Below, one piece after another: positions 34,319 through 42,607 of a stretch of 64,000 nt of DNA. A program made the translations under genes and the position numbers. This DNA comes from Streptosporangium nondiastaticum. GTDB taxonomy: Bacteria > Actinomycetota > Actinomycetes > Streptomycetales > Streptomycetaceae. How positions within the stretch are numbered: position 1 is the stretch's first letter; every line of letters begins with the position of its first letter. The stretch lies in the NCBI RefSeq assembly GCF_003011965.1, contig NZ_PXWG01000007.1, positions 62,001 to 126,000 of the forward strand, read 5' to 3'. A model generated the notes under the pieces. The model worked only from the letters and a program-made list of their open reading frames with translations, was not told the DNA's origin and did not search any database.

Positions 34319-34726
34319 CTACGGACACTCCTCGGGTGACGGAAATGAACGATGACCTGGCGGACAGCGGTTCAGGACGAGGATCTCAGAAGTCGGGCAC
34401 GCCCTCGCCTTGCCGTAGCCGTAGCCGTAGCCGTAGCCGTAGCCGTAGCCGTAGCCGTAGGCCTGGCGTGCTGCTTCCCCGACCGTGCGGCGGCAGCGGT
34501 AGTGCACGAGAGCGGCCGGGACGAAGCCGATCCCGAAGCCCGCGAGCTGGGCGCGCCGAGAGAACTCGATGTCGTCTCCGCCACGCCGGTACGTTTCGTC
34601 GAATCCACCGACCGCCTGCCAGGTCGCCTAGCGGAACCCGCAGTTGCCGCCCTTCACGCCGCCACCACGTCGTCCGCGTCGCACAGCACGATCAGCTCTC
34701 CTCGCGCAGCCCTGCAGCCGGCCTTT
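34319..34726 (-). pseudogene. Glycosyltransferase family 2 remnant with Tyr-Gly expansion
   Basis: On the minus strand several frames give GT2 landmarks in order: GELIVLCDADDVVAA (the DxD motif), GGNCGFR, ATWQAVGGFDETYRRGGDDI (the GGFDE...GGDD acceptor loop), EFSRRAQLAGFGIGFVPAAL and VHYRCRRTVGEAARQAYGYG. Stops and frame changes separate the first pieces, so this is a relic. Where intact enzymes read QAYGYGR, eight copies of a hexanucleotide give a long Tyr-Gly run. The upstream neighbour on the same strand is a sulfotransferase, so a glycan or glycolipid sulfation locus may have existed here. Confidence 0.7.
34412..34459. repeat. Eight tandem copies of GCCGTA (hexanucleotide microsatellite)
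   Basis: A perfect run of eight GCCGTA units. On the minus strand it reads TACGGC and codes for alternating Tyr-Gly. It sits at the decayed 3' end of the glycosyltransferase relic and is the clearest simple-sequence expansion of the window. Confidence 0.95.
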
Positions 34727-34728
34727 CG

Positions 34729-35439
34729 TCAGGACGGCGGCCAGTCACGGCCCCATTCGGCATAGGGCTTCCTTTCGGCCGCCGGCTTCGAACGGTAGCT
34801 GTGGGGCGTCCCCAGCACCCGGTCCACAGCCTCCTCCGCGTAGGGGGCACCCAGGAATGCGAAGAGAAGACGGAGTGCGGGGGTCTTTTCGACCACGTCG
34901 TGATAGTCGATGAGGAAGCAGTGTTCGCGGTGCGCAGCGTATCGCCGGAAGGCCGCATCGGTCTGTGAGAGCGCCTTCAACGACCCTTCCGGATCCCTCC
35001 TCCACCAGTCGCTCCTCACCACGTCCTCCAGCTTCCGCGTGTTGAACACGAGAGCCGGCCGGGGAAACATCAGGGTCAGGAAGCCCAGATACTCTTCGAG
35101 TTCCTCAGGAGCGAGGTCGGCGTACCGGATCTCCTTGAATCCGTAGCACGTGCCATGGCTGGCGCCGCCACGCGGGCCGATCAGCTGATGGCGCACCAGG
35201 CGCCGGGCGTCACGGAGAAAGAGCTTCTCGTCCCAGCCCGGCCCGTACCACGGGGATGTCACTCGATGGCCGGCACGCTTCCGGGTACCCATGAGGCTTC
35301 GGTAGGCCTGGAACAAGCCGTAGCAGAAGTTGTAGTTCTCTCCTCGTACTTCGCAGCCGTCGATCGTGTTCAGCAGGCCCTGGAGAAGGGTGGAACCGCT
35401 CCGGCCGTAGGTGATGATGAGCAGCGACTCGTACTTCAT
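34729..35439 (-). CDS. Sulfotransferase-family protein
   Basis: A 236-residue sulfotransferase. The 5'-phosphosulfate loop for PAPS is LIITYGRSGSTLLQGLLNTI near the N-terminus, and the 3'-phosphate region is around FNTRKLEDVVRSDWWRRD, as in Stf-type bacterial enzymes. A catalytic-base histidine is not certain. It should move sulfate from PAPS to a hydroxyl of a sugar, lipid or small molecule. ATG 35439 is used; a longer reading adds a Ser/Arg-rich leader. It is followed at once by the glycosyltransferase relic, so it may have lost its partner and substrate. Confidence 0.85.
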   Translation of the reverse strand: MKYESLLIITYGRSGSTLLQGLLNTIDGCEVRGENYNFCYGLFQAYRSLMGTRKRAGHRVTSPWYGPGWDEKLFLRDARRLVRHQLIGPRGGASHGTCYGFKEIRYADLAPEELEEYLGFLTLMFPRPALVFNTRKLEDVVRSDWWRRDPEGSLKALSQTDAAFRRYAAHREHCFLIDYHDVVEKTPALRLLFAFLGAPYAEEAVDRVLGTPHSYRSKPAAERKPYAEWGRDWPPS

Positions 35440-35839
35440 GTGAACGGTGCTTGCCTCCCCCCGGAGCTTGGTCCCACGAGAGCCTGGCTCGCCGGGCCGA
35501 CCGTAATGCGGCGGTCCGCCACGTGCCACTCGTTCGGGGGACGGCGTGCTTCCCGTGGCCCAAGGTGCGTTCCCGTACCGGGCGCTCGGCGCACAGCGCA
35601 CGTGTTCACGCCCGGCGCGTCGTGAGGAGCGTGAGGAAGGGGTTTGCGCTGCATACGGAAAAGCGAGTGTCCACACGTTCTTGTGAATCGGCACGTCACG
35701 AGGGTTGGTGCGTGCCGCCCGGGCAGGCGCGTGGTGGGGCCGTTCGCCGCTCGGACTTGCGGTTATGGCCTGGAAGGTCCATCGGCACGCACCACGTGCG
35801 CTGCGGGCGACGTGGTCCGTCAAGAGGAGAGGAAGGGAC
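35440..35839. other. Intergenic region between divergent genes
   Basis: About 400 bp with no recognised gene. It carries the promoters of the sulfotransferase (leftward) and of the protein at 35840. No obvious operator was found. Confidence 0.35.
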
Positions 35840-36373
35840 ATGGCGACAGACCCCTCGACAGGGCTGCAGGGCATCGATCCGGGTGTCTGGGAGCAGCTCG
35901 CCAAGGTCATCAACGAGCACAAGCAGGACAGCGAGCCCGCCACGACGACGGCCGAGGAACTGAAGCAGCACTACATCGCCGAGGCGCAGCGCTTCGAGGA
36001 CCAGGGAGTGGCGCCTCCCGAGGTCGTGCAGCGCGTGTCCGGCGAGGCGGACAAGTGGGACCCCTGGGAGATCACGGTCATCGGCCCCGTCAGCGTCTAC
36101 GGGGGCATCGAATTCTCCGGCGGCGAGAACTGGGTCGCGCGCGCCGAGGTGGGCATCAAGCTCTCCGGCAAGGTGATCTGGTCCGAGGGCTTCAACCTCA
36201 ACTCCAGGATGAACAGCGTCAGCTGGGAGAAGAGCCTCGGGGTGGTCCGGGGCGAGCTCACCGTGGGCATCTACGGCGACAACAAGTGCCTGACCGTCAG
36301 CGGCGAGGGCTGTTACTGGTGGCTGAAGTGGCGCTGTGCCGGTTTCAGCAAGACCCTCGGCTGTTACGGCTGA
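35840..36373 (+). CDS. Hypothetical protein
   Basis: A 177-residue soluble protein. The first 75 residues are helical and acidic (LQGIDPGVWEQLAKVINEHK, then HYIAEAQRFEDQGVAPPEVV). The second part is beta-rich with paired strands WEITVIGPVSVYGGIEFSGG, VARAEVGIKLSGKVIWSEGF and LTVGIYGDNKCLTVSGEGCY; it has four cysteines near the C-terminus. The last 100 residues resemble a lipid- or ligand-binding beta sheet, but no family is recognised. GAGGAGAGGAAGGGAC before ATG 35840 gives a strong start. Real gene by codon usage and start. Confidence 0.65.
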   Translation: MATDPSTGLQGIDPGVWEQLAKVINEHKQDSEPATTTAEELKQHYIAEAQRFEDQGVAPPEVVQRVSGEADKWDPWEITVIGPVSVYGGIEFSGGENWVARAEVGIKLSGKVIWSEGFNLNSRMNSVSWEKSLGVVRGELTVGIYGDNKCLTVSGEGCYWWLKWRCAGFSKTLGCYG

Positions 36374-36524
36374 CACCGCGCGACGGACCGGCAGGCCGGA
36401 CGCTTGGCCGCCGGCCTGCCGGGAGGGCTGCCCGGAAGGAGGGGGTGTCGTTCCGACGGCGGGAGGGCGGCAGCCGAGCCGCTTCGGGGGAGGAGGGATC
36501 GCGGCCCTGGCGCCACCGCCCTCG

Positions 36525-36698
36525 TCATTGCCGGAGGGCGTTCCTCGCGTGCACTCCGGCGAGCTTCGCGTCCGCCTTGGCCCGCTCCGCCTCGGCCCGG
36601 GCCCGCTCGGCGTCGTGGTCCGTAGCGGTGCCGGCGGCTTCCTTCGCCTTGCTCTTGAACTTCGCGGCTATGCGCTCCGTCATCTTCCCGGCACTCAT
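36525..36698 (-). CDS. CsbD-like small stress protein
   Basis: A 57-residue hydrophilic helical protein: MSAGKMTERIAAKFKSKAKE, then AAGTATDHDAERARAEAERA and ending VHARNALRQ. The KxKxKEAAG pattern is that of CsbD-family proteins, abundant general-stress proteins without known biochemical activity. AGGAGGTGTCC directly before the ATG fixes the start at 36698; the open frame extends further up, but without such a site. Monocistronic. Such proteins are often under a stress sigma factor; no such promoter was verified. Confidence 0.7.
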   Translation of the reverse strand: MSAGKMTERIAAKFKSKAKEAAGTATDHDAERARAEAERAKADAKLAGVHARNALRQ

Positions 36699-36818
36699 GG
36701 ACACCTCCTGGTCCTGAGATGCGCCGGATGTTCGGACACCATCGCGCCTTCCACTTACGGGCTCCGCTAAACGTGCCATTCGCGGCTTACCGCCCTGGGC
36801 GCGGTATGTTGCCGGCCC

Positions 36819-36856
36819 CCGGTCCGCGGCCCGCCCCTGCCCGGGCCGGGGACCGG
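36819..36856 (-). terminator. Hairpin terminator of the APC transporter gene
   Basis: CCGGTCC-G-CGGCCCG (36819-36833) pairs with CGGGCCG-G-GGACCGG (36842-36856), leaving one G-G mismatch and an 8-nt loop. It begins 10 nt past the stop of the transporter, on its downstream side. Confidence 0.65.
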
Positions 36857-36865
36857 CGGAGCGGG

Positions 36866-38839
36866 TCAGCCGACGTGGATGCGGGGGCGGCGGGTGGGAT
36901 CGGGTTCCGCGCGGCGGAGCACCTCGCGGGCGACCGGGGCGACTTCGCCGTCGCCGAAGACGAGGAACCGCAGGAGGTGGCTGAGCGGGTGGCCCTCGGT
37001 CCAGTTGAAGTAGGCGTGGGGCACGTGGCCCGTCCGGTCACGCAGCTGGAGCAGGACCGCGGCGATGGTGTTGGGCACGCCGGCGCCCTGCACTCGCAGG
37101 ATGCGGACCCCGTAGCGCTCTTCGCCGGTCACGGTGACCTCGGTGGCGAAGTCGGAGGAGTCGCGCACGGTCACTTCGAGGAAGAGGACGGGACCGCCGC
37201 TGGGGATGTGGGTCTCCTCTCGCTGCGTGTACTCCTTGGTGCGGTACTCGTCCGCGTCGCGTTCGTCCGGCTCGTTGGCGATGACGCGCAGGGGCCCGGA
37301 GCCGGCGGCGTCGTCGATGAGGCGGGCGGCGGTGTCGTCGAAGGTGACGTCGGCGGCGCGGAGTTCGAAGGCGCGGTGGATCCTGGAGGCCAGTGAGGTG
37401 AGCAGGATGCCCACGATGAACAGCGAGGCGATCTTCAGGCCGTCGGGCCGTTCGATGACGTTGGTGACCAGGGTGTAGGCGAAGACGAGGGTGATGAAGC
37501 CGAAGCCGGCAGCGGCGGCCCGGTGGTGCCGGTGGTGGGCGGCGATGGTGGCGGCGAAGGACGCGGAGAGCATGAGTACGAGCACGCCGGTGGCGTAGGC
37601 GCCGCCCTGTGCGTCGACGTCGGCGTCGAAGAGCACGGTGACGGTGAAGGCGGTCGCCATGAAGAGCAGCACCAGCGGCCGGACCGCACGCGTCCACTCG
37701 GGTGCCATTCCGTAGCGCGGGAGGTACCGGGGGACGAGGTTGAGCAGGCCGGCCAGGGCGGAGGCGCCGGCGAACCACAGGATGGCGATGGTCGACACGT
37801 CGTACACCGTGCCGAAGGCCTCACCCAGGTACTGGTGGGCGAGGTAGGCGAGGGCGCGGCCGTTGGCCTCGCCGCCCTTGCCGAACTCCTTCGCCGGTAT
37901 GAGGAAGGTGGTGGCGAGGCTGCTGACCAGGAGGAATCCGCTCATCATGAGGGCAGCGGTGGTCAGTAGCCTGCGGGTGCCGCGGATCCGGCCGGCCGGC
38001 TTCGCGTACGTGTCGCCGGCGTCGCCTCGGACCTGCGGCATGACGGCGACGCCGGTCTCGAAGCCCGACATGCCCAGGGCGAGACGGGGGAAGACGAGCA
38101 GGGCCACGCCGATCATGGCCAGGGGGGAGGAGTGCTCGGCGGTCGCGGCGTGCCACCAGTCGTCGACGACGACCGGTTCGGCGGCGACCTTCCACACGGC
38201 GGTGGCCAGCACGATGACGTTCAGGACGAGGTACACCGACACCAGCACCACGGCCACGTCGATCGCCTCGCGGAAGCCCTTGAGGAAGACCGCGCCCAGA
38301 GCGGCGATGAGGACCAGGGTGATCCACATGTTGCTGCCGTGCATCCACGACGGGGCGAAAGGATTCTCCACGGCATGTGCCGACGCGTCCGCCGCCGACA
38401 GGGTGATGGTGATCATGAAGTCGGTGGCGGCGAAGCCGAGCAGCACCAGCACGAACAGCTTTCCCGCCCACCACGGCAACAGCCGCTCGAGCATGGCGAT
38501 CGAGCCCTCGCCGTGCGGGCTCTCCGCCGCGACCCGCCGGTAGACGGGAAGCGCCCCGAGGAGCGTGAGCGCGATGAGCACGAGGGTCGCCAGCGGGGAG
38601 AGCGTGCCCGCGGCGAGCGCGGCGATTCCCGGCTGGTAGCCCAGCGTCGAGAAGTAGTCGACTCCGGTCAGGCACATCACCCGCCACCACCGGTGGCCCT
38701 TGTGCTCGGCCGGCGGGGTGCCGTGCGGGCCCGGATGGCGTGCCGACTGCTCGCTCAGGCCCTCCAGGAGCCAGGCCCGCCAGGGGCGGGCGGCGGCTGG
38801 TTCCGGTTCGGGCGCTTTGTCGACCTGTGTGGTGGTCAT
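36866..38839 (-). CDS. APC-superfamily amino-acid permease with C-terminal domain
   Basis: A 657-residue transporter. The N-terminal 75 residues are hydrophilic, then [20 protein letters not shown] opens the APC fold with about twelve membrane helices ([20 protein letters not shown] and [20 protein letters not shown] among them). The last 150 residues form a soluble domain ([20 protein letters not shown]). This family is related to KtrB-less APC permeases such as the potassium/amino-acid transporters with a cytosolic tail. The substrate is unknown. It is monocistronic; a 150-bp intergenic region with two hairpins separates it from rsgA. Confidence 0.85.
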   Translation of the reverse strand: MTTTQVDKAPEPEPAAARPWRAWLLEGLSEQSARHPGPHGTPPAEHKGHRWWRVMCLTGVDYFSTLGYQPGIAALAAGTLSPLATLVLIALTLLGALPVYRRVAAESPHGEGSIAMLERLLPWWAGKLFVLVLLGFAATDFMITITLSAADASAHAVENPFAPSWMHGSNMWITLVLIAALGAVFLKGFREAIDVAVVLVSVYLVLNVIVLATAVWKVAAEPVVVDDWWHAATAEHSSPLAMIGVALLVFPRLALGMSGFETGVAVMPQVRGDAGDTYAKPAGRIRGTRRLLTTAALMMSGFLLVSSLATTFLIPAKEFGKGGEANGRALAYLAHQYLGEAFGTVYDVSTIAILWFAGASALAGLLNLVPRYLPRYGMAPEWTRAVRPLVLLFMATAFTVTVLFDADVDAQGGAYATGVLVLMLSASFAATIAAHHRHHRAAAAGFGFITLVFAYTLVTNVIERPDGLKIASLFIVGILLTSLASRIHRAFELRAADVTFDDTAARLIDDAAGSGPLRVIANEPDERDADEYRTKEYTQREETHIPSGGPVLFLEVTVRDSSDFATEVTVTGEERYGVRILRVQGAGVPNTIAAVLLQLRDRTGHVPHAYFNWTEGHPLSHLLRFLVFGDGEVAPVAREVLRRAEPDPTRRPRIHVG

Positions 38840-38909
38840 GCGGTGGTCCTCGTTCGATCAGTGGGGAAGAAAGGGCGAGTATCCATCAGGCCACCGCTTG
38901 CCCCTCCGA

Positions 38910-38935
38910 CCGGGTTCCAGCCGGCACGAACCCGG
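38910..38935 (-). terminator. Small hairpin upstream of the APC gene
   Basis: CCGGGTTC (38910-38917) pairs with GAACCCGG (38928-38935), loop 10 nt. It lies beside the larger hairpin and either helps to end rsgA transcription or belongs to the 5' leader of the transporter. Confidence 0.45.
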
Positions 38936-38936
38936 G

Positions 38937-38983
38937 CTTGCTCTGCGCCCCCGACGATCCGACGATCAGGTGCGCAGAGCAAG
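38937..38983 (-). terminator. Terminator of rsgA
   Basis: A 12-bp perfect stem, CTTGCTCTGCGC (38937-38948) with GCGCAGAGCAAG (38972-38983), around a 23-nt loop, 8 nt after the rsgA stop. Together with the neighbouring hairpin it separates rsgA from the transporter. Confidence 0.65.
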
Positions 38984-38991
38984 AGACCGTC

Positions 38992-40032
38992 CTACGGCCG
39001 GTTCCTGCCGCGCATGGACTTGTGGATGATCTTCCATTCGCGGGTCTTCTCCGCCCGCAAGCGGGCGTCGGTGCGCGAGGCCATCCAGAGGGCCTCGCGC
39101 TGGAGCTTGCGCCAAGAGGCCAGCCGCCGTTCGGACAGCTCGCCTTCCTCAGCGGCCGCCAGCACCGCACAGCCCGGCTCCGCCTCGTGGGCGCAGTCGT
39201 GGAAGCGGCACTGGCCGGCGAGCTCCTCGAGCTCCGAGAACGCCTGGGACAGGCCCTCTTCGGCGTCGTAGAGGCCGATGCTGCGCAGCCCGGGAGTGTC
39301 GATGATCATGCCGCCGCCCGGCAGGAGCAGCAGCTCGCGGTGGGCCGTGGTGTGCCTGCCGCGTCCGTCGGCGGCCCGGATCTCCTGAGTGGCCATCCGG
39401 TCCGCCCCGGCGAGGGCGTTGACCAGGGTCGACTTCCCTGCGCCGGACTTGCCGAGCAGGACGGCCGTGCGGGCGGGCCGGATCCGCACCTCCTCCAGGC
39501 CCTCGCCGGTGAGCGAGGAGACGGCCCGGACCGTGGCGCCGGGTGCTGCGGCCTCCACCTCGGCGAGGTCCACCGAGGTGAGATCCGCCTTGGTGATCAG
39601 GACGACCGGTTGGGCTCCGCTCTCCCAGGCCAGGGCCAGGAACCGCTCGATCCGCCCGAGGTCGACGCGGGGCACGGCCGGCTCCGCGATGTAGACGACG
39701 TCCACATTGGCGGCCAGCACCTGGCCCTGTGCGACGCCCGGAGTGACGCCTGCTCGTACGATCGAGGACCTGCGGGGGAGGACCTCCTGGATCTGGTTGT
39801 CGCCGTCGATCGCGACCCAGTCACCCACGCAGGGCAGAGCGACCGGATCGGCGGCAGCGGCGCGCTTGAGCGCAGCGCTGTGTGCCGCGCGCAGTTCGCC
39901 GTCGGCGGTGAACACGTCGCACGTGCCACGGTCGACGCGCGTGACGCGCGCGGGAACGTGTCCCGGCTTCAGGGACGCGGCGAAGTCGCCGTCCCAGCCG
40001 AGAGCGGGAAGGTTGAAGTAAACAGAAGCCAA
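38992..40032 (-). CDS. rsgA: Ribosome small-subunit-dependent GTPase A
   Basis: A 346-residue circularly permuted GTPase that checks 30S subunit maturation. An OB-fold (VGDWVAIDGDNQIQEVLPRR) precedes the GTPase with motifs in permuted order: G4 TKADL, G5 SSLTGEG, G1 LLGKSGAGKSTLVNALAG, G3 DTPGLRSIGL. A zinc knuckle C-x5-H-x-x... is seen in QCRFHDCAHEAEPGCAVLAA. The C-terminal helical region ends WKIIHKSMRGRNR. The start is TTG at 40032 (MASVYFNLPALGW). A 19-codon open frame with its own ribosome site lies 50 nt upstream. Confidence 0.93.
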   Translation of the reverse strand: MASVYFNLPALGWDGDFAASLKPGHVPARVTRVDRGTCDVFTADGELRAAHSAALKRAAAADPVALPCVGDWVAIDGDNQIQEVLPRRSSIVRAGVTPGVAQGQVLAANVDVVYIAEPAVPRVDLGRIERFLALAWESGAQPVVLITKADLTSVDLAEVEAAAPGATVRAVSSLTGEGLEEVRIRPARTAVLLGKSGAGKSTLVNALAGADRMATQEIRAADGRGRHTTAHRELLLLPGGGMIIDTPGLRSIGLYDAEEGLSQAFSELEELAGQCRFHDCAHEAEPGCAVLAAAEEGELSERRLASWRKLQREALWMASRTDARLRAEKTREWKIIHKSMRGRNRP

Positions 40033-40082
40033 CGGAGTGGCGCCCTTCGAGGAATCGGGCGGCCACCGGAGCTGTCTTCAGC

Positions 40083-40142
40083 TCAGACGGACACCCGGGG
40101 AGACAGGACTGCGGGGAGGCCTGCCACAGCGACGCTCATCAT
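40083..40142 (-). other. Possible leader peptide ORF before rsgA
   Basis: GGAGGGCCAA followed by ATGATG opens a 19-residue frame (MMSVAVAGLPAVLSPRVSV) that stops 50 nt before the rsgA TTG. It could act as a translational leader. Its coding status cannot be judged by length, so this remains a suggestion. Confidence 0.3.
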
Positions 40143-40520
40143 TTGGCCCTCCAGGGGTGTCCGGCGGATGGAGCTTCCGCCCGTGCAATCCGCGTATGCC
40201 GCGCCGTATTCCGCGTATGCCATGTATGCGCGTATGACGGCTTGGTCAGGAGGTTAGCGGGCCGGCCCGAGCGTGGCGACCGAATTATTCGAGGACGGGA
40301 ACCCGGGCAGGCGTAGATCGCTTTCGGCCACCAGGGGTATGGACTCGGCCAAGCACGTGAGCTGCCCGGTCGGCACCTTCTTGGCGTGCACCTGCTGGGG
40401 CAAAATGCGCGATGTCACGATGTCATTGGCAATTGCGGGCCGCGTGGCTCCAAACCCACCTCGTTCCCCGCGGGACGGCTCTGGGACTCCTGGGGCCACC
40501 GCTACGGGGGAGGAACGGTC
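40143..40520. other. Regulatory region between rsgA and the sensor kinase gene
   Basis: Gene-free and somewhat AT-richer. It includes the direct repeats at 40189-40236, an AT-rich segment at 40270-40290 and two adjacent copies of CGATGTCA-like sequence near 40410-40426. Promoters for both divergent genes must lie here. Confidence 0.35.
40189..40236. repeat. Phased GTAT repeats in the rsgA/kinase intergenic region
   Basis: TCCGCGTATGCC occurs at 40189-40200 and again at 40210-40221, exactly 21 bp apart (two helical turns). GTAT also recurs at 40194, 40206, 40215, 40224 and 40232. This could be a multi-site operator or bend element. Confidence 0.55.
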
Positions 40521-41714
40521 TTGGCGGTGCTGTCCTTGCCGGTACGGCACATACGAGCACTGCGAGGGACGGCCAAAGCGACCGCGGTGGGGTCGGGGCT
40601 GCAGCGCGCGCAGTCCTTCATGATCGTGGCCACCCTGCTCTACCGCGCGAGCCATCTGACGGTCGGCGTCCTCGCCGTCGCCCAGCACCGGCCGCGCCTC
40701 CCCCTGCAGTACGCGGGGCTCGCCGTGGCGCTGGCCGTGAGTGCGCTGGTCCACGGCACGGCCTGGCGGCGCGGCTGGTTCGAACGGCGCAGTGTCTGGG
40801 CCGACCTCCTCGTGACCGGATGCGTGCTGCCCCTGGTCCTCTGCGCCTGGGGCGGGGCGCGCGAGCCCGCCACGATCGGGTGGGCGATGCTCCTCGGAGG
40901 CTCGGCGAGCGCCGTCGCCTCCATCGCCCTCGACCGGCTCCACGCCCTCGCCGTGATCGGGCTGCTCGTGGTGACCCACTTCGCCGGCTACCAGGCGGTG
41001 GGCGCGAGCCCCGCCGTGATCGTCGGCCATCTCAACTCGCTGGTGGCCTCGGCCGCGATGACGTGGGTGTTCAAGTGGTACCTGTGCCGCCAGGGACGCC
41101 TGCTCGACGAGGCCAACGCCCGCGCGCTGGCCGCCGAAGCGCACAAGGCCCGCTACGCCGAACGCCTCGAACACCACCGGGCGCTGCACGACACCGTCCT
41201 CGCCACCCTCACCACTCTGGCGGCCGGCGGGGTCGACGCCAACGCTCCCGAGGTGAGGGAGCGCTGTGCCCGCGAGGCCGCCTACCTGCGCCGCCTGATC
41301 CAGCGGACCGCCGACGAGGTCCACCACCGGGAGATCGGCGCGGCCCTGGAAGAGGCGGTCGGCTCCGTCGAGGGCCTTCAGCTGCGGGTCACCGCCCAGT
41401 ACCACGAGCTGCCGCAGGTGCCGCCCGAGGCGGCCGCCGCGATGGGCGACGCCGTGCGGGAGGCACTGAACAACGTACGGCGGCACGCGGGCACGGGACA
41501 CGCCTACCTCACCGCGACCGGAGACCCGGACGGACACGGCGGAGTTGTCGTCACCGTGGTCGACCGGGGGCCCGGTTTCGACCCCGACCGGTACGAACCC
41601 GGCCTGGGACTGCGTCTCTCGGTCCACGACCGGATGGCGGAGGTCGGTGGCCGGGCGAGCGTGGACACCGCTCCCGGCGAGGGCGTACGGGTGGAGCTGA
41701 GATGGCCCGGGTGA
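40521..41714 (+). CDS. Sensor histidine kinase (HisKA_3 type)
   Basis: A 397-residue membrane kinase of the NarL/LiaS-like class. Four to six hydrophobic segments (for example VSALVHGTAW and WADLLVTGCVLPLVLCAWGG) precede the dimerisation helix with phospho-acceptor His in HHRALHDTVLATLTTLAAGG. The ATPase domain has an N-box EALNNVRRHAG and a G-region VDRGPGFDPDRYEPGLGL. It likely senses an envelope signal and phosphorylates the response regulator, whose gene overlaps its 3' end by 13 nt. TTG 40521 is the proposed start (GGAGGA 6 nt upstream); GTG 40527 is close behind. Confidence 0.85.
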   Translation: MAVLSLPVRHIRALRGTAKATAVGSGLQRAQSFMIVATLLYRASHLTVGVLAVAQHRPRLPLQYAGLAVALAVSALVHGTAWRRGWFERRSVWADLLVTGCVLPLVLCAWGGAREPATIGWAMLLGGSASAVASIALDRLHALAVIGLLVVTHFAGYQAVGASPAVIVGHLNSLVASAAMTWVFKWYLCRQGRLLDEANARALAAEAHKARYAERLEHHRALHDTVLATLTTLAAGGVDANAPEVRERCAREAAYLRRLIQRTADEVHHREIGAALEEAVGSVEGLQLRVTAQYHELPQVPPEAAAAMGDAVREALNNVRRHAGTGHAYLTATGDPDGHGGVVVTVVDRGPGFDPDRYEPGLGLRLSVHDRMAEVGGRASVDTAPGEGVRVELRWPG

Positions 41715-42445
41715 TCACCGTCGCGGTCGTCGACGACGACAGGATGCTGCTCGACGGCCTGCAGGCCTGGCTGGGCAAGGTGCCGGAGCTGCGGCTCGTG
41801 GCAACCGCGGCCACGGTGACGGAGCTCCTCGGCGCGCCACCGGACGGGCGCCTTCCGTACGGTTCCGGCGGAAGCGGAAGCGGAAGCGTAAGCAGAAGCG
41901 GGGTCGGGATCGGGAACGGCCTGAATGGCCTGAACGGCCCGGTGTACGTCCCGGCCGATGTCGTCCTCCTCGACCTCGTGCTGCGGGACGGTTCCGCTCC
42001 CGCCGACAACATCCGGCGGCTGCTGCGCACGGGAAGCCGCGTCCTGATGATCAGTACAGTGCCGGACCGCTCCCGGATCATCGAGGCGATCCGGGCGGGC
42101 GCCGACGGCTACCTGACCAAGGACCACGACCTGCCGACGCTGGTCGCCGCCGTCAAAGACCTCGCGGCGGGCCGGAGCGCCCACTCCGTGGAACTCGCCT
42201 TCGCCTGCGCGCACGACAACAGCCCCGCCCGCCCCCAGCTCTCGCCCCGGGAACGGCAGATCCTGCTCGACTACGCCTCCGGGCTGACCCTCAAGTCCGC
42301 GGCCCGGCGCGCGGGCATCACGGTGCACACGGCCAAGGACTACCTGGACCGGGTCAAGGCCAAGTACCAGCAGGCGGGCCGCCCCACGTACACGAAGCTC
42401 GACCTGGCCCGGCGGGTGCGGGAAGACAGCCTCGACGGGGGCTGA
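41702..42445 (+). CDS. NarL/LuxR-type response regulator
   Basis: A 247-residue response regulator. The receiver has TVAVVDDDRMLLDGLQAWLG, the phospho-acceptor Asp in VVLLDLVLRDG, and the Lys of GYLTKDHDLP. A Gly/Ser-rich insertion of about 25 residues lies between helix 2 and strand 3, where most receivers have none. The C-terminal HTH (PRERQILLDYASGLTLKSAA, with KSAARRAGITVHTAKDYL) is a variant of the LuxR type with weak similarity to the usual recognition helix. It is coupled to the kinase gene by a 13-nt overlap. Targets are unknown; the lanthipeptide operon about 8 kb downstream is a candidate. Confidence 0.87.
   Translation: MARVITVAVVDDDRMLLDGLQAWLGKVPELRLVATAATVTELLGAPPDGRLPYGSGGSGSGSVSRSGVGIGNGLNGLNGPVYVPADVVLLDLVLRDGSAPADNIRRLLRTGSRVLMISTVPDRSRIIEAIRAGADGYLTKDHDLPTLVAAVKDLAAGRSAHSVELAFACAHDNSPARPQLSPRERQILLDYASGLTLKSAARRAGITVHTAKDYLDRVKAKYQQAGRPTYTKLDLARRVREDSLDGG
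41870..41899. repeat. Hexanucleotide repeat (GGAAGC)n inside the response regulator gene
   Basis: Five tandem units, three perfect GGAAGC followed by GTAAGC and AGAAGC, encode part of the Gly-Ser tract of the receiver insertion. It is one of several simple-sequence tracts in coding regions here. Confidence 0.8.
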
Positions 42446-42607
42446 CGCTCCGACGGGGGCTGACGTTTCGGCGGGGATGGCGCTTCGAAGGGGGCCGGCC
42501 ACCCTGCGCAAGCCCCCCAAACGGACGGCTACAGGGGGTGCTCGCGCCGTTCGTATCGTCAGCTCCAGGCGGTGCCTCGGAAGGCCCGCGGGGGAGGGGA
42601 CGACCCG

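Noticed and set aside
34412..34459. Prion-like or structural (Tyr-Gly)n protein
   Set aside because: The run lies at the end of a broken glycosyltransferase relic and comes from a hexanucleotide repeat, so it is not a designed repeat protein.
34412..34459. CRISPR-like array
   Set aside because: Units are 6 bp and contiguous, with no spacers and no cas genes in the window.
38840..38991. Riboswitch in the leader of the APC transporter gene
   Set aside because: The two hairpins are simple stems at the end of rsgA; no conserved riboswitch core could be recognised.
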